This document shows positions 25,601-34,600 of a stretch of DNA of 64,000 nucleotides, piece by piece (position 1 is the first letter of the stretch; the number at the start of each line of letters is the position of its first letter). The DNA is from Tolypeutes matacus (taxonomy: Eukaryota; Chordata; Mammalia; Cingulata; Chlamyphoridae). Under the pieces are notes generated by a model. That model was given only the letters and a program-made list of their open reading frames with translations, did not search any database and had not been told where the DNA came from. Position numbers and translations under genes: made by a program. The DNA lies in NCBI GenBank assembly GCA_026826555.1, contig JAKSZT010054335.1:5370815-5434814 (forward strand), read 5' to 3'.

Positions 25601-28600
25601 ATCAGGTAACTAGACTCAGAATTATATACTACAGCATCTTAGTTTATAAGAATGAGAAATAGATGTTTGAGAGAAGAAAAGGTCACTGGATATCAGGCCA
25701 TATTAAAGCGCTTTATACTAGAAGGTCCCATATAAATTTCTCTATTTGTTTTAAGGTGACTCTAAGGCGTGTAAATCAATAAAACACAATTTTAACCTTC
25801 AAAACAATACTAAAAATCATTTTTCTAATAGAAACTGTAGTGCTTAGACTTAGAAATACTCAGCTCCATAAGAGCGATGCAAAATTTTATAAAAATTAAA
25901 ATGTCAACATCAGAAGTTCCAGAATTTTAAGGGAAATTTTGAGTTTTAAAACCACAAATCTCAAATTTTCCTTAGAAGATTGGAAAGTGGAAATTCAAGT
26001 CAATGCAATTATAAAAATGAATAAAAACAAGTGAAAGAGAAAAAGAGAGAGAGAGAGAGAGAAAGAAAGCGAAAGAGCGAGTGAACCAAATCTAGAGAAT
26101 TGGTGAGCCACTGATGCTTAAACAATTACGCCAGCATCCAGAAACTACTCTGGACAATAAATAACTTTAAGATAGAACTTTGCTTCCCGTAATTATAAAA
26201 CTTTACAAAACACACTTAAAGACAGGAAGAAATTAGTTCATAAGCTAAACAGTGGTTCCATTATATGAAAGATTTCAGAGTACTTTAAAAAGGTAAAAGT
26301 ATTCTACAATATTAAGAGATAAGTTTAAAAAATGTAGCATTGCAAACAATGATTTACTGATTAAATATATTCCTTCTCTTTCTTGGATCCTTTCTCCTAA
26401 CTTCTCAGATCTCCTAGGAGTGGGGAAAACCTTAAACATTTTTCTCAAACACGCAGAGCCCAATTCAATGTGCCATCCTGGCTACACGGAGTGCTGTGAA
26501 AACACCCTTATGGCAAACCTTGGAGCCAATGGTGAGACAGACATTCTAGTTAACTGTAGTGAGGTAGCAACATAATACTTGAGACTCAATTTGAGGATGG
26601 AATAACTATCTTCAGGACAGACTCATGCTTTGTTTTTAATTCAAATGCAAACTGAAGACTAAACTTGGTCTCTTATAACAGAAGGAAAGAAAGCAAGGGA
26701 AGACAGGAACAATACTTTCTTTCACAGACGACTTCCAGCCGGCCCTCTGTGCCTCGACCAATGTGAGGAAGTCCATTGCTCACATCTGCAAATCCGGATG
26801 CAGAAATGCAAATCTGTACTGTAACTGGGTTAGACTATCTATTAAGAATACTGAAACTCTGCAAACAAAAAGAAGCCCTCAGAGGTTCTTAGCCTATATT
26901 CCGGGAGTAAAACTGCCAATGTAAAGCAGGCTTACTGGCACTGGGCTGACCCTGGACATGGATAAACAGAGGACACTGGCTAAATGGGGTTACAAAAGGG
27001 CAGAGGGAAAGGCTAAGCTCAACCTAAACTATTCAATTCTACTAAAGTGGGAAAAGGGATCTCATCCCACTGATTCCTAACTGTATTTCAAAACTATCTA
27101 CCTGTTTAAAGAACTGTGCGGTGGTGACACATGCTCAGTAAGTTAAGACCTTGCAAAGGCCAGAGACTGTCATAAATGCGTAAGCGTAGACATGCTTGTA
27201 TAAACATACCTGAAGGGGAAGCAACCACAAAGAACATTTCAAATTATAAAAACCTTTCAATATTTACACATTTCCATTTTTACCTGGCACTAGATATACT
27301 GATTTTTCTAGCTTCCCCCACCCCTGAATCCATTTTTAAAATGTATGTCCAAGGGTTCATTTAAACCATGTAAATCCTAAAAATTGAAAAGAACTGTCAC
27401 TGTTACCCCCTGTCCCCAAAAAGCCAAAGAAAATATAAAATCTTATACCATTATCAAAGAAGGTTTTGGTCTTAGACAGTAACAGTTCTGCACTTAAATG
27501 AGATCTAAAACCATTATATCAAATATAACTCCATCTCCCCACCAGGAAGATGCATAGAAACTTGGTGGAAGCAAGCCACTGAAATTAAATTCTACTTCCA
27601 ATATTAACCAGGAACAATAAAACACACACGTTTCACATGTATTGCTGCCAGACAGACCAGGCAGAAAGTTTTTTTTTTTTTTTTTTTTTTTTTTTCTTAA
27701 AATGATTCAACAATGCACATAACAATAAGATTAAAGAGATAAAGGCAAAGAAAGAAAAAGAGAGAGCCTTAGAGTAATGAGACATTACCTTTGGAGCGCA
27801 CGGTGTAACACTCTTTCTGTAAATTTTACACAAAAATGGCAAGAAATAAATTGTAATACACTTTCAAGACAAGACTGAATCTATGTTTTAATATCAATAT
27901 AACTTTGAAATTAAATATATTCAAGTTTTATGCGAAACAAGAAAGCTTTTTAAAATGGAGGGCTCTAAATTTTCTTTCATGTCGGCTATGAGCTGAATTA
28001 TGCTCAGGAAAAGCACTGCCGGTGAAGTGGGACTCTGCCCAGGCCCTTAATATCATAGCACAGGCGTGTCAATAACAGCTACTAACAGAACATTGCATTT
28101 CCCTTCACAAGTTCCAGAAATTAGCTAAGACAATTAACTTTCTCAGAGAATAATGTATCCTGAGTACAGACTTATCTATAAAAATCTGAATGCCCAGGAG
28201 CAGTTACTACCAGTCCAAAGCAAAAATTTCAATGGAAAAAAAAAAATGGGAGGATTCAAAACAAACACAAAATTTCAGAGAATGTTTTTACTAATTCACT
28301 TCAAACAAAGAACTCTGAGCTCTTACATTTGCAGCCTCTGCTCCCGCAATCACAGTGGACCGCTATCAGGGGTTAATGAGCAAATAAATATTTGGACTAT
28401 AGTTACTATTCATTGCCATTGAGTATACTTTTGTAGTTGTTAAGTCACTGAAAATAATAACTGTAAAATAATCCAGCAGCATACCTAGAATTTTAGGGAT
28501 ATTCTCAGAGGGTAAAAAGGCAAGAGAGATGAAAATATATAAGAGTGCCAGCATTACCGTCTTTCCCTTTCTAATCCGATTTTCCCTATTATAAGCAACT

Positions 28601-31600
28601 TTTTCAAAGAATACAGACTGTCCAATCAATTTTAACTGTATTAAACCCCAAACATATTACTATGCAATGAACAATATTCTTTATAGGGGTTTTGGACAGA
28701 TTAAATCTTGAAATATTTAAAAATAAGCTTTAATTTCCTACAGAAACATTAATTATAAGTTACTTTCAAAAAGGAATGTTTTCAAATATATATTTGGAGT
28801 TTTCAAATAAATGTAAAAAATGTGACTCTAGATAGAAAGAGAACTTGTTTCTCTCTAATCTGGCCTTCAACATGACATTTTTTCCCTTCAATTCATGAAA
28901 CTGCTGCACACCATCATGGCAGAGGAACCAAATTGTACAGAATGATAAAGCTTGTGAAAGGGCAATGACAGGCCACTTCACAACGCTCTACGCATGTGTT
29001 CTTAAGAGTCACCCAAATAGAAAAGCTTCCAAAATTCAGCACCAAGAATAACACAGGGCACACTAGACACTACTAAACACAAAATTTCTTCCAGGTCACC
29101 AAACACATGGTCAAATAAACAACAAGTAATATTATGACTGGCTGTGAGGGGTGATGCTGGATATCGAGAGAACTTGGCTTACTGTCTTTGTTCATGAAAA
29201 ACCTTGGAAATTAACATATAGTCTCAAAAAGGATGGAGAAATGCTAAACTTTTCAGATTATTAAAACTTACTAGCATGGGGAGCGGATGTAGCTCCAGTG
29301 GTTGAGCACCTGCTTCTCATGTATGTGGTCCTGGGTTCAAGCCCCAGTACCTCCTAAAAACAGAAGCAAACAAACAAAAAAACCAACTCTCATTGGGGAG
29401 TGGATGTAGCTCAGTGGTTGAGCACCTGCTTCCCACGGACAAGGTCCTGGGTTCACTCCCCAGTACCTCCTAAAACAAACAAACAAACAAAACAAAAAAT
29501 CCACTAGCATTTCTAGCTAAATCTACCTTTTTGCTACCCAAAATGTAAACCCCTGAAAACCAAAACCACCCCTTTATGCCCCTTGCTCTGCAACTCTGAA
29601 ATGATAGCACTCCTACTCCCACTGAGGTGAGTAGCCGCTTGCAAGTCTGATTCTTAAATGCCATAAGAAACTATTCTAGCACTTTTTAGGTTTTTCCCAC
29701 CCTCATTTTCCTATTTATGATTTTTAAAATATAATAACAGGGAAGCGGCTGTGGCTCAATCAGTAGGGCTCCCGTTTACCATATGGGAGGCCCTGGGTTC
29801 GGTTCCCGGGGCCTCCTGGTGAAGGCAAGCCCGCCCGCGCGGCGTGGTTAGCTGACCCAGCGAGCGCAAGCAGCAAGGGGGGGATAAATGAATAAATAAA
29901 TAAAATCTTTAAAAAAAAATAAAAATAAAAATAAAAATAAAATATAATAACAAAGTTTGACCTTCCTGTATTATCTCATTTTTGGGGTATGCTTTTATAA
30001 TTATCATGACCACTGACAGTGGTCAGTGATGGGGACTTTCTCCAGAGCTCTGCAGCGTCTCCGGCCTCATGTGGGGTCCCAGAACCTGCCCTGACTAGGA
30101 GCCAAATGGAGATGGCTAGGCGCCTCCTGCTCTGAGGGCACCACGCCAATGTTCTAATAACAACTGATGACCACACGGCTGCTGCTCCCAACTTAGGCAA
30201 GATAAGCCCAAAGTTTCTTTATGGCACCTTTACGAATGATGAAAACTATGCAATTACAATTATTTCTGGTAGACAAGACAATGTTTATACATAAATCATT
30301 CCACATACTCAGAAATTTAGGATTGCCCTACAAAACACCTTTTTATGTCCACAGTTTTTTTGGAAGTGGGGATACTTTATAAACAGAAAAGGAAAGACAA
30401 AGACTAGCCAACGTTCACAGAAAACAAAAACAAAACCAAGACTTCCTGACAGCTGGTTTAGTACCCTGCCCCAGGAGAACAGTTACTTAGTAGAAAGCCA
30501 TACACGCCCCACCTATTCTTTTTAACGTCTATTTTATGCAATATCTTCTTTATCTTTTTGATGAATGTAAAGACAATGAAAATTAGAACCAGAATATAAA
30601 CTATTAATACTCCAACAAAGACAATAAAAAAAAGTGTTCCCTAAAGTCATTTTATTTGATGCCTCTAATACTTAACAAAAGTAAATTCCGAGCAGAGTGG
30701 TCAATAAAAGGATGCAGCTTACACTATACAGCATCCTCTCTCTAGCTATCAATTTCTTCCAGATTATGAGTAACATTTCTATAACTTGGACTTTACACAG
30801 CTTTTCTTCCTTGTTTAGCATTAGCTATAGAACATAAAGTTGGACTAGATGATCTCTAAATACTGTTCCACATTAAGACTTTATGATTCTATAGCTTGTA
30901 TTGTGGTTTTTTTCCTAGCATCTGGCTTAAAATAAATAAAGAAAAAGGGCAAAATGACTAAACATCAAATGACTAAACACCAAGTTAACTTAATGACTTC
31001 GGTCCCCACTATTTGAATTCCTTCAAAAACGCCTCTACGTAAACAAACCATGTTTCCTCAGTGATTCACTGAGATAGTGCCATATATCACTTCTTTCATG
31101 TTTCTTGAACAGGACTATCTCAAAAAGAATCGGTTTTCTTCTATCTAGGCCCCCCAAAACCAAGTCATTATGACTAATACAGTATTTGATATAAGCAGTT
31201 ATTGTCATAATTGCAAACAGCTTTATAGAAGAAAACCTGAATTTCATCATATACACGAAGAAAGCAATCTGTGTAAAATTATGTTTAATAAAAATGATGT
31301 ATGCTTAGGAAGGGGTGCTTTTAAATGTTTAAGTAATGAAGACAATAGTTAATGCACAAGCATAAGAATCCTTAAGGGACATTTTGCAAATACCCCACAG
31401 TAAAAGCACCAAATTTACTCCTTAGGTATTGCAGAGTAACAGACCAATAACATAAAATCCAAATACAATTTTAAAAAGATGTATTTAAAGTCCTTGTCAA
31501 GCCTATAAAATGGGCAGTACAAAGGCAGTTCTTGGCCTGTTTCCACCATAATTACATTCTCCTTTCTTTGTCAGATTCCAGAACTGCTGCTCAAGGTGCC

Positions 31601-34600
31601 AGGTGAGGAGCTGTGGCAATGGGGTAAAAGGCAGGCATCATGCGTGGGAAGCCATCAGATGGGCCTGCAACTATCAACCCCTGAAACTTCAAATAACGGA
31701 GCTATTATCTGTGATTACTTTTTGCTACTTCTAATTCCAAAAGGATTTGGACTTATACAACACAGGTTTTTTTCAAAGATTTGAAAGTGTTCAATACAGG
31801 TTTTCCTTCTATGGGGCACCATCTCCATTTTACCTAGCCTTTACCTAAAGCAAGAAAACATTTAGTTTAGAAATGCGAGTGTTGGTTTGATTTTATCCTG
31901 CAATCCATGGGAATTGGTACTTTTAGCCAGCATACAAGAAGTACATACACGAGCACAAATGCTTCTTTACAAAAAAAAAAAAAAAAAAAAAAAAGGAGGT
32001 AAGGATTTTTGCATGTGTCCAAAAACGTTCATTTACTTCCAAGATTGCCTTTAACTGATAACACTTTTAACAGAAGTAAAATTCAAATTTAGGGTAGAAA
32101 TCCTTCTTCCCAATCACAAGTTCATAGTGATTTTAGTGCCATCTACACGTAATTAGGAAGACAAGTTAAAAATATTTAATCTGAATTTATTGAAGTTAAA
32201 ATTTTCATTTGGCATTCTTTGTCAAAAATTCCAATGTAAAATTATGCCAGGTAGTTTTTAGCCTTAATTTTGTTTGATATTAAACATTCCTAGTAAAGAC
32301 TTAAGAAGTACTAAATAACATAAAAACAAGATTTTTTGAAGAAAGAATATCATATCCTAGATTTCAATTAATGTACATATATATAACAGTTTTATCTCTA
32401 ACATTTTATAAACAAACTAATCTCTATACTGGCAAGAAGCTGCTGCTACCTGGTATATCAAATTTTAAATGTACTGATAAAAAAAAATGAAATCTAAAAG
32501 AAACTTTAGAGCCCTCGGATGGTAGCTTCTTGACCAATAAATCATTAGTTTATCTATGTTCACAGTTCAGATAAGCTTAAAAATGGAAATGGGAGACTTC
32601 AATCAAAGACTAAGCAGCTCCTATATTACATTATTCTGAAAGAAGTTTTTCAAAATATTTCCCACAAATTCTGGCCCTTAAGAAGGTTAAAAATAGAAAA
32701 ATACTCTAGTAAAGAAGTTTAATAACCAAATATTCTGTGGGATCAAAACAAGATATGGGAACAACTGTTTTAGAACTTCCTTCTTGTATAACTCCAAGCA
32801 TTATCATCTTCTATCAGCTTTCCATTTTTAGGACATTCTTAAGACTGGAATGCCCCTTATCTGAACTTGATCTGATCATGTTGGAAATCTATTTTTCAGA
32901 CAAATTTAAAATGTGAGATGTATTTTATATGAACAGTTTACTTCTTTAAAGACAGGGAAGCGCCATTCATACATATTCATTCAGAAAGATGACAAAGAAA
33001 ATTTTTTTTTTCAAAAACCATGAACAAAATATTTCTCTAACACATAGCAAAACTATAGAGATTTACTTCCAATCAAATGCATTAAACCTCATGCTAGACC
33101 CATTATTTCCCACATTTTATATCATGGGATTATAATAAAAATAGGTTTTAGAGTAGCTATGGATAAGAATATAAGTAAAAGTATGCCAAAGGTCTTATTT
33201 AGAATCTTCAGGTGAAAAATGAGCAGGTATATGTAAAGACGGTTGTTTTTTTAAAGAGCAATATTAGCATTCTGAAGTTTCCAGAGTGATAATCTCATGA
33301 TAAATTTTGGTGGAAATGACAGCAACATTAGGTTAATTCAATTATGCATAGAGACCTCACAAAATTTGAGTGTTTTTTAAATTGCTGGCTCAACAGCAAT
33401 TTAAAGCAAATCACCTATCTTTACATATCTCTAAAGGACATCAATAAATAGGTAGCTCTCTCAAATTGGCTCAAAGAGCAACAATAAGAGAAAAAAAAGC
33501 AATCCCCCCTCTCCCCTGAAAAAAATAAAAATAAAAAATAAAACAAAAAAACCCACCATGCAATGGTTTATTCAAATCAACTACTTTCCATGCCAGGGAT
33601 ACTCCTGTACTACAAATAATTTTCAAATAGTCACCAATAGTTTGTATTACAATCTAGTTTGGGTAAGCTGAGTCCCCAAATTTGGTAACACTCAAAAAAA
33701 TTTATTTTCTTAAGATGACAACATATTTTGAAATTAATGTATTGCTTCAATTGACATCTTTTAAATCCCATTCTTCAAATCCAGGATGTAAGCTGAATGC
33801 TGAGGTGCTTCCATCAGCACTTACCAGTTACTATAACATTAGCAATCAGTAATAAAGCCCAAGTAGACAGGATTGCACCATTAAACTTCGTTTAACTATA
33901 CCATCTTTCTCATGAGCAGCGCTTCTCTGTTTAAGAAAAGCTCATCTCTGAATTATGCCTACTCACATGAAAAACTGGGAACCATTGGTATGTTTCCCTC
34001 GATTTGCCATTGACAAAAGGAACGCTCTGTCATGTTTGAGAATAAAGTTTTCATCTGTTTGAAGAAAAAACAAATTCGTCAGTATCCAATTATACGTCAT
34101 TTTTAAAGTGTAATGTTCACAGCAATAATTAGAAAGCAAAGGATGGAATTCCTCTTCTGGTCAGTACAGATACTTGACTGAATACTTAGAAAAAAATTTA
34201 AACTAATAGAATAACAAAAGGATAAAAAGACGAAAAAGTACTAATTTAAGCCTTGAGGAGAAGAATATATATTTAATGCTTTATACATACAGCCTTAGAA
34301 CAGTCACTTTTAGTAATAACATACTTTGGTTAAATGGTGTTTAACCTATTAACGTTCAGGGAAAACTAGTAAAGAAATTTTAGGAAGATTTCTGTAGTAA
34401 AGCACATTTCCTCCAAATTGCCAATTATCCTGCCTAATGCACTATGCACAAGAGAAGTTTAATACTCTTCTTTTGTGCTTAATTTCTATATGGAAAATTC
34501 ATTCATTACTAAAACGAACTGATGCTAGACTGTGAGAGCAAAACAAAATTACATAAGTTGCAAGGCCACGCCTAAATTAAATTAAGTGGTAAATTCCTTC

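Larger units (their letters stand above)
24700..33966 (-). other. NKTR: Large NKTR intron (9.3 kb) in the cyclophilin domain
   Basis: AT-rich intronic DNA without further exons: all neighbouring codons are accounted for by the flanking exons. It holds a dimeric SINE at 29281-29500, a full DAS SINE at 29740-29937, A- and T-homopolymers (about 25058, 27669, 31971) and a GA-rich purine tract at 26040. Open frames here are short and resemble nothing known. Confidence 0.8.

Noticed and set aside
27633..27842. Minus-strand frame next to the T-homopolymer
   Set aside because: A poly-Lys stretch comes from the homopolymer; there is no similarity to a known protein.
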